DNA from: Anaerotignum sp.
GTDB taxonomy: Bacteria > Bacillota > Clostridia > Lachnospirales > Anaerotignaceae
Direction: 5' to 3'
DNA length: 64,000 bases
Assembly: GCA_020024455.1 (NCBI GenBank)
Contig: JAHHTU010000002.1
Coordinates: forward strand, 92,280-156,279
The notes beneath the pieces are model-generated. The model did not search any database. It was not told the origin of the DNA and worked only from the letters and a program-made list of their open reading frames with translations. A program made the position numbers and the translations under genes. This document shows, piece after piece, positions 53,251 through 62,557 of the stretch; positions within the stretch are counted from its first letter, which is position 1, and each line of letters begins with the position of its first letter.

Positions 53251-53565
53251 CAAATACACTCCTTTTGTTTTGTGAATGGTTTCCCATTTATATTGTATAT
53301 ATGTGCATACATACGCAAAAAATCTTTTATTTTCACTATTTTTTATTCCTATTTTTGTAAAAATTTATGTAAAATGTATATTTTTCCTATATGATTTGCA
53401 AAAAACTGTGTTGTGTCCCAAAAATATATACGAATTTTTTTCGGTCTGTTTTTCTTTATTTCCCATTTTCTTCATGAATATCTGATTGTTTCCAACAATC
53501 ATTCTGCCAATTTTTATACAAATGTGAGAAATTTATGATTTCTATGTATTATTTTTGGTAATTTC
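53251..53565. other. AT-rich intergenic region upstream of the pyruvate oxidoreductase gene
   Basis: About 315 bases of very AT-rich sequence before the promoter at 53566. Short poly-T tracts only; no RNA element, operator or ORF recognised. Confidence 0.4.
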
Positions 53566-53594
53566 TTGACAATGTATGCAAAATACACTATTAT
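53566..53594 (+). promoter_or_regulatory. Promoter of pyruvate:ferredoxin oxidoreductase
   Basis: Consensus TTGACA (53566-53571), 17 bases, TATTAT (53589-53594), leader of about 55 bases. GAAAGGAG precedes the ATG. Confidence 0.8.
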
Positions 53595-53653
53595 GAAAAT
53601 ATAGCAATTACGGGGATATTTTATATATATGAAAGTATGAAAGGAGATTTTCC

Positions 53654-56600
53654 ATGAACACAAAAATTATGAAAACCATGGACGGGAATGAAGCTGCTGC
53701 TTATATTTCCTATGCTTTTACAGAAGTAGCAACCATCTATCCCATCACACCTTCTTCTCCAATGGCAGAACACGTTGACAGCTGGTCTGCAAATGGTAAG
53801 AAAAATATTTTCGGTCAGACTGTACGTCTGGTAGAAATGGAATCCGAAGCCGGTGCTGCCGGTGCAATGCATGGTGCTTTGGAAGCAGGTACTTTAACGA
53901 CTACATATACAGCCTCCCAAGGGCTTTTATTGATGATTCCCGGTATCTACCGTATTGCTGGACAATTAAAACCCGGTGTGTTCCACGTTAGTTCCAGAAC
54001 CGTTGGTACACACGCATTCTCTATCTTTGGCGACCACTCCGACGTTATGGCTTGTCGTCAAATCGGTACTGCAATGTTGTCCTCCGCTTCCGTACAGGAA
54101 GTTATGGACTTGGGCGGTGTTGCACACTTGGCTGCAATCAAAAGCAGTGTGCCTTTCATTCATTTCTTCGATGGTTTCCGTACTTCTCACGAATTGCAGA
54201 AAATCGAAGTGATGGACTATGAAGACATCGAAAAATTGGTAGACCAAGAAGCTTTGACAAAATTCCGTAAAAATGCATTGAACCCTGAACACCCTGTACA
54301 GCGTTCTACCGTGCAAAACCCTGACGTATTCTTCCAAAACAGAGAAGCAGCAAACCCATTCTACACACGTTTGCCCGAAATCGTGGAAGATTACATGAAC
54401 GAAATCAACAAAATCACAGGCAGAAACTACAAATTGTTCAACTACTTTGGTGCAGCTGATGCAGAATATGTTTTGATTGCAATGGGCTCTATCACAGGTG
54501 CAGCACAGGAAGTTATCGAAAGCTTGACTGCAAAAGGCGAAAAAGTAGGTTTCTTGCAAGTACATTTGTATCGTCCTTTCTCCATGAAACATTTCATGGC
54601 TGCTTTGCCTGAAACAGCAAAAGTTATCACTGTTTTGGACAGAACAAAAGAACCAGGTTCTTTGGGCGAACCTTTGTATCAAGATGTTTGTTCCGCATTG
54701 ATGGAAGCAGGCAGAACACCTTTGGTATTGGCCGGCAGATATGGTCTGTCCTCCAAAGATGTGACACCTGCACAGGTTGTTGCTGTATTTGACAATATGA
54801 AAGGCAACAAGAAAAACCACTTCACAGTAGGTATCATCGACGACGTTTCCATGACATCTATCGAAGTTGGTGCTGAACCAGAAGTAACAGACGAAAGCAC
54901 AATCGCTTGCAAATTCTGGGGCTTGGGCTCTGATGGTACTGTTGGTGCGAACAAAAACTCCATCAAAATCATCGGTGACCACACAGATAAATATGCACAG
55001 GCTTATTTTGAATATGACACCAAAAAATCCGGCGGTATCACAAAATCTCACTTGCGTTTTGGTGATGTGCCTATCCGTTCCAGCTATTTGGTATTCAAAG
55101 CTGATTTTGTGGCTTGCCATAATCAGTCTTATATTTCCAAATATGATATCGTTTCCGAAATCAAACCAAACGGTACATTCTTGTTGAACTGTGGTTGGAA
55201 AGGTGAAGAATTGGAAAAACACCTGCCCGCAGAAGTGAAACGTTATATCGCAAACAACAATATCAACTTCTACACCATTGATGCGGTTGAAATTTGTCGT
55301 GAAATCGGTCTGGGCAACAGAACAAACTCTGTATTGCAGTCCGCATTCTTCAAACTGGCAAACATTATCCCTGTTGATGATGCAGTTGGATACATGAAAG
55401 CCGCTATCGAAAAATCTTACGGCAAAAAAGGTGAAAAAGTCGTAAACATGAACTATGCTGCGGTTGATGCCGGTTTGAGCGGCTTGGTAAAAATTGATGT
55501 ACCCGACAGCTGGAAAGATGCAAAAGACGTGGATAAAGATGAAATCAAACGTGTATTGCCTGAATATGTAGAAAAATTGTTGGTACCTATGAATGCATTG
55601 AAAGGTGACTCTTTGCCTGTTTCTGTATTCGTTGGCAGAGAAGATGGTACTGTACCTCTGGGTACTTCCGCTTACGAAAAACGTGGTGTTGCCATCGACG
55701 TACCTGAATGGGATCCTACAAAATGTATCCAGTGTAACCAATGTTCTTATGTGTGTCCTCATGCTTGTATCCGTCCTTTCTTGTTGACAGAAGAAGAAGC
55801 ACAGAATGCACCAGAAGGATATGTAACCAAAAAAGCAAACGGTGCCGGCGAAATCGCAAAATATCAGTACCGTATCCAAGTAGACCCTCTGGATTGTCAA
55901 GGTTGTGGCGTCTGCGTGGAAGCCTGCCCTGCAAAAGGCAAAGCTTTGGAAATGAAACCTTTGGATACACAAATGCATGAACAACCAAACTGGGACTTCT
56001 CTTTGGCATTGTCTTACAAAGAAAATCCTATGGACAAATATAGCGTAAAAGGCAGCCAATTTGAACAGCCTTTGCTGGAATTCTCCGGTGCTTGTGCCGG
56101 TTGTGGTGAAACAGCTTACGCAAAATTGATGACACAGTTGTATGGTGACAGAATGTATCTGGCAAATGCAACCGGTTGTACACAGGCTTGGGGTGCTGCT
56201 GCTCCTTGTGTTCCTTACACAACAAACAAAGACGGTTGGGGACCTGCTTGGAGTAACTCCTTGTTCGAAAACAACGCAGAATTCTCTTTGGGTATGGTAC
56301 TTGCCGTAGAACAACAAAGAGAACGTGTCACCATGAAATTGAAAGAATTGCTGGCATTGGTTGATGATGCTGCATTCAAAGCTGCTGCTGACACATTCTT
56401 GGAAAACTACGATGACGGTCACAGAAGCAAAGCTGACACATTGGCATTGTTGGCGGAATTGGATAAATTGTCCGTAAGTGGCGAAGCTGCGGAATTGAAA
56501 ACATTTATCCAAGAAAACAAAGAACACCTGACCAAAAAATCCATGTGGATGTATGGTGGTGACGGTTGGGCTTACGATATCGGTTACGGCGGTTTGGACC

Positions 56601-57184
56601 ACGTTTTGGCTTCCGGTGCTGACGTAAACGTATTGGTTGTAGATACAGAATTGTACTCCAACACAGGCGGGCAGTCCTCCAAAGCAACACCTATCGGTGC
56701 TGTTGTACAGTTTGCAGCAGGTGGTAAACCAACTGTGAAAAAAGACTTGGGTATGTTGGCAATGAGCTATGGCTACATCTATGTGGCACAAGTTTCCTTG
56801 GGTGCAAACCCTGCACAGTTAATCAAAGCCATGAAAGAAGCAGAAGCTTACAAAGGTCCTTCCTTGATTATCGCTTATGCTCCTTGTATCAACCATGGTA
56901 TCTCCAAAGGTATGGCAAACGCATCTTTGGAAGCAAAATTGGCTGTTGATGCCGGTTACTGGTTCTTGTACCGTTACAACCCTGACTTGAAAAAAGAAGG
57001 TAAAAATCCTTTCATCTTGGATTCCAAAGAACCTACTTTGGATTACAATGAATTTATCATGGGCGAAGTACGTTACTCCTCTTTGGTTCGTACATTCCCT
57101 GAAACAGCAGAAGTATTGTTGAAAGAAGCTGCTGCACAAGCAAAAGAAAAATATCAGACATACAAGAAACTTGCAGAACAATAA
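53654..57184 (+). CDS. nifJ: Pyruvate:ferredoxin (flavodoxin) oxidoreductase, single chain
   Basis: 1176 residues, normal for the homodimeric enzyme. Oxidises pyruvate to acetyl-CoA and CO2, reducing ferredoxin; the central energy reaction of clostridial fermentation. Domain I starts MKTMDGNEAAAYISYAFTEV; domain II (about 260-400) GSITGAAQEVIESL; domain III EVGAEPEVTDESTIACKF and following gamma part; two 4Fe-4S motifs CIQCNQCSYVCP (near 690) and CQGCGVCVEACP (near 746); third cluster ligand CAGCGETAYA; TPP motif GDGWAYDIGYGGLDHVL and NTGGQSSKATP (near 970-1010). Codon use is strongly optimised (highly expressed). The 941-residue antisense ORF is a shadow. Confidence 0.98.
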   Translation: MNTKIMKTMDGNEAAAYISYAFTEVATIYPITPSSPMAEHVDSWSANGKKNIFGQTVRLVEMESEAGAAGAMHGALEAGTLTTTYTASQGLLLMIPGIYRIAGQLKPGVFHVSSRTVGTHAFSIFGDHSDVMACRQIGTAMLSSASVQEVMDLGGVAHLAAIKSSVPFIHFFDGFRTSHELQKIEVMDYEDIEKLVDQEALTKFRKNALNPEHPVQRSTVQNPDVFFQNREAANPFYTRLPEIVEDYMNEINKITGRNYKLFNYFGAADAEYVLIAMGSITGAAQEVIESLTAKGEKVGFLQVHLYRPFSMKHFMAALPETAKVITVLDRTKEPGSLGEPLYQDVCSALMEAGRTPLVLAGRYGLSSKDVTPAQVVAVFDNMKGNKKNHFTVGIIDDVSMTSIEVGAEPEVTDESTIACKFWGLGSDGTVGANKNSIKIIGDHTDKYAQAYFEYDTKKSGGITKSHLRFGDVPIRSSYLVFKADFVACHNQSYISKYDIVSEIKPNGTFLLNCGWKGEELEKHLPAEVKRYIANNNINFYTIDAVEICREIGLGNRTNSVLQSAFFKLANIIPVDDAVGYMKAAIEKSYGKKGEKVVNMNYAAVDAGLSGLVKIDVPDSWKDAKDVDKDEIKRVLPEYVEKLLVPMNALKGDSLPVSVFVGREDGTVPLGTSAYEKRGVAIDVPEWDPTKCIQCNQCSYVCPHACIRPFLLTEEEAQNAPEGYVTKKANGAGEIAKYQYRIQVDPLDCQGCGVCVEACPAKGKALEMKPLDTQMHEQPNWDFSLALSYKENPMDKYSVKGSQFEQPLLEFSGACAGCGETAYAKLMTQLYGDRMYLANATGCTQAWGAAAPCVPYTTNKDGWGPAWSNSLFENNAEFSLGMVLAVEQQRERVTMKLKELLALVDDAAFKAAADTFLENYDDGHRSKADTLALLAELDKLSVSGEAAELKTFIQENKEHLTKKSMWMYGGDGWAYDIGYGGLDHVLASGADVNVLVVDTELYSNTGGQSSKATPIGAVVQFAAGGKPTVKKDLGMLAMSYGYIYVAQVSLGANPAQLIKAMKEAEAYKGPSLIIAYAPCINHGISKGMANASLEAKLAVDAGYWFLYRYNPDLKKEGKNPFILDSKEPTLDYNEFIMGEVRYSSLVRTFPETAEVLLKEAAAQAKEKYQTYKKLAEQ

Positions 57185-57217
57185 TCCCGTAAATTGCATT
57201 GCAAGTAATCGCTGATA

Positions 57218-57251
57218 AAAAAAGGGTATCCACAATCTGTGGATACCCTTT
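57218..57251. terminator. Bidirectional terminator
   Basis: AAAGGGTATCCACA / TGTGGATACCCTTT perfect hairpin with three-base loop, between the oxidoreductase and a convergent gene. Confidence 0.92.
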
Positions 57252-57257
57252 CTATAT

Positions 57258-57743
57258 TTACATATATTGGAATACACCAAATACCAAAATCGCAATCGCA
57301 AAGCCAAATATAATTTGGAATACAATCCCCAATATAAATGTAATGATAGCTGCTGTTGACCTTTTTTGCAATGCAAAAGAACAATACGCCACACTCAATG
57401 CCGCACCAATCAACAACCCCAACCATTTATTCAGAAAGAAACCAAGCACACAGGAAACAACAGAAAGCACTGTTGCATACATCGGCACAGCCCCAACGGG
57501 TTCATACTGTTTTTGACTGCCCAAAAATACACCATCGACTGCCAAATCACAGTTTTTTCCAATGACTACCAAATGACAGGTACTGCCACCTACATGAAAT
57601 GCATGGTCATACAACTGTATAAACCAACTTTTCGAACCCATTTTTTCCTTTTGACCGTCTATCAACGCCCAAGAACCTTTCCGATAGATAGTATGTGTAT
57701 TACCATCTAATGTTGTAATATGCCATTCTTTTTTAAACCCCAT
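57258..57743 (-). CDS. Hypothetical small membrane protein
   Basis: 161 residues from ATG 57743 (AAAGGGGGAT upstream). N-terminal beta-rich domain of about 85 residues (KKEWHITTLDGNTHTIYRKG, a KSWFIQLYDHAFHVGG segment), then two or three membrane helices (YATVLSVVSCVLGFFLNKWL, AAIITFILGIVFQIIFGFAI). No family recognised. Confidence 0.6.
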   Translation of the reverse strand: MGFKKEWHITTLDGNTHTIYRKGSWALIDGQKEKMGSKSWFIQLYDHAFHVGGSTCHLVVIGKNCDLAVDGVFLGSQKQYEPVGAVPMYATVLSVVSCVLGFFLNKWLGLLIGAALSVAYCSFALQKRSTAAIITFILGIVFQIIFGFAIAILVFGVFQYM

Positions 57744-58009
57744 ACATATCCCCCTTTGTTGCTTTTTCATTATTATATCGAAAAAACAAACAATGCACAA
57801 GACATATCCTTTTTTTGTATACTTCTGTATATTTTTGGAAAAATATTTATTGTATTTATACTATTTATACGAAATAAAAAGTATACGCCTCTCGGAAACA
57901 GCTTCCTTTACTGCCTTTTTTCGCATACATACTTGTCATATGTGTTTTATATTTATATAATAGATACGATACAAAAACAGTATGAATTTTTGGAAAGGTT
58001 GTGTTTATA

Positions 58010-59248
58010 TTGCATCAAAAGAAAAAAATGCCTTTGGCATTTTGGATTTTTATTGGTTTGGTGATTGGGATTGGCAGCGGATTGCTACTCATGAAAGCCT
58101 CTATATTTGGTATGCATGGCGTTGATTTTGCAAAAGAATATATTCAACCCTTTGGTACGATATTTCTGAATCTATTGAAATTTATTGTAGTACCGATTGT
58201 CATGTTCTCGATTGCAGCAGGTGTCATTTCCATGAAAGATATCCGTCGTGTGGGTGCGATTGGCGGGAAAACATTGGTATTTTATATGTGTACCACCGCA
58301 TTTGCAGTCACATTGGCTTTGTTGCTTGCCTCTTTGTCCAAAAACTTCTTTGTGGTGTTAGATGCCTCTGAGGCAACCTACACACCAGCCGAAAGTCAAA
58401 GCATTATGGAGACCATTGTCAATATCTTCCCTGCAAACTTTGTGCAGCCTTTGGCAAATGCCTCTATGTTACAAGTGATTGTCATTTCTTTGTTCGTCGG
58501 GTTTGGTATTTTGTTGGCAGGTGAAAAAGGGATTTTGGCAGGACAGGTCGTAGAAAGTTTCAATGAAGTATTTTTGAAAGTGATGGATTTGATTATCAAA
58601 CTTTCTCCCATTGGTGTGGCTTGTTTGATTTGCCCTGTGGTTGCAGAAAACGGCCCCATGCTTTTGACAAACTTATTTATGGTATTGGCAGTTGCATATA
58701 TTGGGTATTTTATACATATGGTCGTGGTATATTCCCTTACTGTCAAAACACTTGCAGGCATTTCTCCCATACGCTTTTTCAAAGAAATGATGCCTGCCAT
58801 TATGATGGCGTTTTCTTCTGCGTCCTCTGTTGGTACACTGCCTTTTACATTGGAGGCATCAGAGCGTTTGGGTACAAGACGAGAAGTTGCAGGGTTTGTA
58901 TTACCCTTAGGTAGTACCATCAATATGGACGGAACTGCCATATATCAAGGGGTTTGTGCCGTATTCATTGCCGCTTGTTATGGTGTGGATTTGACATTGG
59001 GACAAATGATTACCATTGTATTGACTGCAACATTGGCCTCCATTGGTACAGCCGGCGTACCGGGTGCAGGGCTTGTCATGTTGGCAATGGTTTTGGAAAG
59101 CGTTGGATTACCGGTTGCAGGTATTGGCTTGGTTGTTGGGTTCGACCGTATTTTTGATATGGGACGTACTACTGTCAATATCACAGGTGATGCCGCTTGT
59201 GCTGTCATTGTTTCCAAATTGGACGAAAAACGTACTGTAAAAGCATAA
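58010..59248 (+). CDS. Dicarboxylate/amino acid:cation symporter (DAACS family)
   Basis: 412 residues, eight membrane helices and two re-entrant hairpins. Signature stretches: FLNLLKFIVVPIVMFSIAAGV, the SSASSVGTLPFTLEASERLG serine-rich loop, GSTINMDGTAIYQGVCAVFI and GTAGVPGAGLVMLAMVLESV with FDRIFDMGRTTVNITGD. Takes up glutamate, aspartate or C4-dicarboxylates with Na+ or H+. I prefer the TTG start at 58010 (AAAGG ten bases upstream) over GTG 58001; low certainty. Confidence 0.92.
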   Translation: MHQKKKMPLAFWIFIGLVIGIGSGLLLMKASIFGMHGVDFAKEYIQPFGTIFLNLLKFIVVPIVMFSIAAGVISMKDIRRVGAIGGKTLVFYMCTTAFAVTLALLLASLSKNFFVVLDASEATYTPAESQSIMETIVNIFPANFVQPLANASMLQVIVISLFVGFGILLAGEKGILAGQVVESFNEVFLKVMDLIIKLSPIGVACLICPVVAENGPMLLTNLFMVLAVAYIGYFIHMVVVYSLTVKTLAGISPIRFFKEMMPAIMMAFSSASSVGTLPFTLEASERLGTRREVAGFVLPLGSTINMDGTAIYQGVCAVFIAACYGVDLTLGQMITIVLTATLASIGTAGVPGAGLVMLAMVLESVGLPVAGIGLVVGFDRIFDMGRTTVNITGDAACAVIVSKLDEKRTVKA

Positions 59249-59250
59249 CA

Positions 59251-59290
59251 AAAAAGAGAAATGCAATATACTTGCATTTCTCTTTTTTTT
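59251..59290. terminator. Bidirectional terminator
   Basis: AAAAAGAGAAATGCAA / TTGCATTTCTCTTTTT hairpin with a five-base loop, between the symporter and ferredoxin-like genes. Confidence 0.9.
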
Positions 59291-59984
59291 AGTCTAATAT
59301 TCTGCCATCTGTGGAAATGGTAACAATTTGCCAAGGGATAAATTTTCCGCTGTTTTGTAATGCTGTTTTGGTTGCCATTTCGATACCGCCACAACAAGGC
59401 ACTTCCATTCTGACAACAGTCACACTTTGGATATCATTTTGTTTGATGATTTCTGTCAGCTTTTCACTATAATCCACCATATCCAACTTCGGACAGCCAA
59501 TCAATGTGATTTTTCCATTCATAAAAGTTCTATGAAAATCACCATATGCATATGCACTACAATCTGCGGCAATCAATAATTTTGCACCATCAAAATAATC
59601 CGCTTTGATAGGACAGAGCTTGATTTGTACGGGCCATTGACGCAATTGGGAAACAATATGGTCTTGTGTTTGTGCAACTGCTTTTTGTTGTTCCAGTACA
59701 CGGCTTTGACTGCCCGGACAAGCACAAGCGTGTTGTGCCTCTTTTTTCTTTTGCATATGGATTTGTACAGCTTCTTCATCATATGCCAACGCTTCTCTTT
59801 CTACAAATGTAATTGCATTTGTGGGACAAACAGGCAAACAATCGCCTAAGCCATCACAATAATCATCTCTCAATAACGTTGCTTTTCCATCAATCATGCC
59901 AATCGCACCCTCATGACAGGCATTTGCACACAACCCACAACCGTTACATTTTTCTTGGTCTATTTGAATAATTCTTCTAATCAT
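59289..59984 (-). CDS. Ferredoxin-like 4Fe-4S protein with C-terminal accessory domain
   Basis: 231 residues from ATG 59984 (GGGAGA upstream). Two 4Fe-4S motifs in the first 60 residues: CNGCGLCANACHEGAI and YCDGLGDCLPVCPTNAI. A hinge with CACPGSQSR near residue 95 and a C-terminal domain of about 120 residues (WPVQIKLCPIKADYFDGAKL, CSAYAYGDFHRTFM, VPCCGGIEM) follow. I have seen such proteins next to Crp/Fnr regulators and hybrid-cluster (hcp) genes in Clostridia; here the divergent neighbour is a Crp/Fnr regulator. An electron-transfer role is likely; the partner is unknown. Confidence 0.8.
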   Translation of the reverse strand: MIRRIIQIDQEKCNGCGLCANACHEGAIGMIDGKATLLRDDYCDGLGDCLPVCPTNAITFVEREALAYDEEAVQIHMQKKKEAQHACACPGSQSRVLEQQKAVAQTQDHIVSQLRQWPVQIKLCPIKADYFDGAKLLIAADCSAYAYGDFHRTFMNGKITLIGCPKLDMVDYSEKLTEIIKQNDIQSVTVVRMEVPCCGGIEMATKTALQNSGKFIPWQIVTISTDGRILD

Positions 59985-60085
59985 ATTTTTCTCTCCCACA
60001 TATTTTGTATTGTTTTATCTGTATTAAGTATGCTATACTTTTTACAAAAAGTCTGTTGTTTTTACAACAAAATAGGAGGCACACC

Positions 60086-60745
60086 ATGAAATACAAGTTA
60101 CTGGCAGCACTTCCTTTTTTTCAAGGGATTGCCGAAAATGATTTACAACAAATATTGGACACCATACATGGGGGTGTCATGAAATACGAAAAAAATGCAT
60201 TTTTGATACACGTTGGACAAACAGTTCCCGCCGCCGGGTTGATTTTATCCGGTACTGCCCACATACTACGGGAAGATTTCTGGGGCAATCGTACCATTGT
60301 GGCAGAAATTCCAAAAGGGGCTTTGTTTGCGGAAACATACGCATTTCTTCATGCACCTGCGGAGGTGAATGTGCAAGCGGCTTCTGATATGGAAGTATTG
60401 TATCTGCATTTACAAAAATTATTGACACCTGCCGCTATGCAAAATCCAACCTTTACATTGCTTGCCCATCGTTTTTTACAATCATTTGCACAACGCAATC
60501 TGACATTGACCAGAAAAATTGCCCACATCACTTGTCGCACAACCAGAGAAAAATTATTATCCTTTCTCTCTTTATATGCACAGGAGGCAGGCAATCCGTT
60601 TTTTTCTATTCCATTCAATCGGCAACAACTTGCAGATTATCTTGCCATAGACCGCAGTGCCATGTGTGCAGAGCTGAGCCGTATGAAACAAGATGGTCTT
60701 TTAGATTATCACAAAAATCAATTCCGTCTGTTTCGACAAAACTAA
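60086..60745 (+). CDS. Crp/Fnr family transcriptional regulator
   Basis: 219 residues. cNMP-like sensor barrel (about 15-120, ILSGTAHILREDFWGNRTIV) and a C-terminal winged helix (FNRQQLADYLAIDRSAMCAE, LSRMKQDGLLDYHKNQFRL). No N-terminal four-cysteine cluster as in FNR. Divergent from the ferredoxin-like gene over 100 bases; TTGTTT-18-TATACT near 60011-60040 and a TTGTTTTTACAACAA-like dyad (60056-60070) may be a control site. Signal unknown, possibly nitrosative or redox stress. Confidence 0.85.
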   Translation: MKYKLLAALPFFQGIAENDLQQILDTIHGGVMKYEKNAFLIHVGQTVPAAGLILSGTAHILREDFWGNRTIVAEIPKGALFAETYAFLHAPAEVNVQAASDMEVLYLHLQKLLTPAAMQNPTFTLLAHRFLQSFAQRNLTLTRKIAHITCRTTREKLLSFLSLYAQEAGNPFFSIPFNRQQLADYLAIDRSAMCAELSRMKQDGLLDYHKNQFRLFRQN

Positions 60746-60746
60746 T

Positions 60747-61553
60747 TTATTTTCCGATTTTGATATCTTTTTGCAACACCGCATCAAAAGCAGATACCAC
60801 AGCCGCTTCAAAACCTTTGGCTTGCAATGTGGTGACACCTTCGATGGTTGTACCACCTGGGGAGCATACTTGGTCTACCAATACCCAAGGTGCTTCTTGG
60901 CTTTTTAACACCATTTCTGCACTGCCTTTGACGGTTTCTGCCACAATATCCAAGGCTTGTGCCTTTGGCATACCGGCTTTCAATGCCGCTCTGGACAATG
61001 CGTCCATATACATATACGCAAATGCCACAGATGCCCCACCGATGACACTGAATATGCCGAAATGTTGTTCCGGAATTTCTGCCACACTGCCAATGGTTGC
61101 AAATGCCTGTTTGACTTGTGCCAACTGTTCTGCTGTTACAGACGCATTGGCACAAACGCCTGTGGTAGATGCACCGATTTTGGCGTTGATATTTGGCATC
61201 ACACGCACAACAGGCGTATCTTTTGGCAAACGCTCAGACAAGTATTCCAATGTTTTGCCTGCGGCAATGGATACCACAACGGGTTGTTTTTTTGCAATGG
61301 CACTTTGCAAATTTGGCAATACATCTGCCAAAATGTGTGGTTTCACGCCCAACACCAAAATATCACTTTGTTCTGCCACTTCCACAGCAGTTTTGCAAAC
61401 ATTTGCTCCGCAAACATCTGCCAATTTCTGTGCTGATGTTACGGTTTTGCTTGTGATGAAAATATCTTTGCCATCATATCCGCCACCGCCGATGGTCATA
61501 CCTTTTACAATGGCACTGACCATGTTTCCTGCTCCAATAAATCCAAATTTCAT
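60747..61553 (-). CDS. proC: Pyrroline-5-carboxylate reductase
   Basis: 268 residues. KFGFIGAGNMVSAIVKGMTI (NADPH binding), LGVKPHILADVLPNL, RVMPNINAKIGASTTGVCAN and the C-terminal signature DQVCSPGGTTIEGVTTLQAK. Final step of proline synthesis. Start 61553 after GGAGG. It ends two bases from the Crp/Fnr gene (convergent) with no terminator visible, and is the last gene of a run with two thioesterases. Confidence 0.95.
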   Translation of the reverse strand: MKFGFIGAGNMVSAIVKGMTIGGGGYDGKDIFITSKTVTSAQKLADVCGANVCKTAVEVAEQSDILVLGVKPHILADVLPNLQSAIAKKQPVVVSIAAGKTLEYLSERLPKDTPVVRVMPNINAKIGASTTGVCANASVTAEQLAQVKQAFATIGSVAEIPEQHFGIFSVIGGASVAFAYMYMDALSRAALKAGMPKAQALDIVAETVKGSAEMVLKSQEAPWVLVDQVCSPGGTTIEGVTTLQAKGFEAAVVSAFDAVLQKDIKIGK

Positions 61554-61575
61554 ATACTTCTTCCTCCCTGCTGCC

Positions 61576-62058
61576 TTAAATTGGTTCTGCAAAGACATGA
61601 TGTAATTTCATGAATGATGTCGATGCAGTTGCCGCCAGTATGTCATCTCGTTCCAACCAAGCCTCTGCTGTCATGTTATATATGGTTTTGCCCAATGATG
61701 TGACTTTGACTTTATAATGAATGGTATCATCTGGGCGAATGGGTTTCAAAAAATTTGTATTGGTGGTAATGGTTGTCACCATATGCTGTTTTGCATAATA
61801 ATGTGCCGTCAAACCAAAACAAGCATCAAACTGCGTCATAATCATACCACCATGCAAGCCGCCTTCGGGGTTCAACTGCCAATCCTGCACCGTAAATGCA
61901 AATTCTGTACTGCGTTCGGCAAAATCACAGCACACAAAAACAGGTTTGATTTGTTCCAATATCGTTCCCTTTGCCAAAGGAAATTCCGGATTGGACAACT
62001 GTGAAAACCACGCTTGCATATTCTCTTGCGAAGAAATTTCTTCTGTTAAATATATCAT
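61576..62058 (-). CDS. Hotdog-fold thioesterase (PaaI-like), copy B
   Basis: 160 residues. The hotdog core is WQLNPEGGLHGGMIMTQFDA (conserved Gly-His-Gly-Gly region; NPxGxxHGG) and KVKVTSLGKTIYNMTAEAWL. Acts on acyl-CoA substrates; which one is unknown. Its ATG overlaps the stop of copy A by four bases. The two proteins are paralogues from a tandem duplication. Confidence 0.82.
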   Translation of the reverse strand: MIYLTEEISSQENMQAWFSQLSNPEFPLAKGTILEQIKPVFVCCDFAERSTEFAFTVQDWQLNPEGGLHGGMIMTQFDACFGLTAHYYAKQHMVTTITTNTNFLKPIRPDDTIHYKVKVTSLGKTIYNMTAEAWLERDDILAATASTSFMKLHHVFAEPI

Positions 62059-62540
62059 ACGGTATCGCCTTTCTTTTTATCATGTAATATTTTGAATGTT
62101 GCCGTAGCTGTTGCAGACGGCTCCTGTTCTCCCCCAACAAATGCCATGCTTTCCAAAGTAATCAAACTTCTGCCAAGCGATTTGATTTTTGACTGGTATT
62201 GCAGTGTTTGTTTTTGTGGGATTTCTTTCAAATATGTGGTAGAGAGTGTCACAGTGGTCAGCACGTTTGGTGCTGCATAATAATGGCAAAGCATACCCAT
62301 GGAAGTGTCAAATCCTGTGGAAATGATGCCATTGTGCAAACTTTTGACAGCGTTCAATTCCCAATCCAACACATCATACGCCATCACCGTTTCCATAGCT
62401 GCATAATCACAAGAGAGCAAACGTGGTTGCAAACGTGCAATCAAGCCCTGTCGCAAACGTGGGGCATCTGCTGACAATAAATTTTGAAACCATGATTCCA
62501 TATGTGTTTGTGATAATACCAATGGTTGTATATTGCCCAA
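62055..62540 (-). CDS. Hotdog-fold thioesterase (PaaI-like), copy A
   Basis: 161 residues, similar to copy B along its length (DWELNAVKSLHNGIISTGFD, TSMGMLCHYYAAPNVLTTVT). The second Gly of the HGG motif is Asn here (LHNG), so activity may differ. The TTG start at 62540 follows GGAAG by seven bases. Precedes copy B with overlap. Confidence 0.78.
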   Translation of the reverse strand: MGNIQPLVLSQTHMESWFQNLLSADAPRLRQGLIARLQPRLLSCDYAAMETVMAYDVLDWELNAVKSLHNGIISTGFDTSMGMLCHYYAAPNVLTTVTLSTTYLKEIPQKQTLQYQSKIKSLGRSLITLESMAFVGGEQEPSATATATFKILHDKKKGDTV

Positions 62541-62557
62541 AAAATCTCTTCCTTTCT

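Noticed and set aside
53966..56791. 941-residue open frame on the minus strand inside the pyruvate oxidoreductase gene
   Set aside because: Shadow of a highly biased gene; composition is extreme (Cys, Phe, His rich), no ribosome binding site and no recognisable domain.
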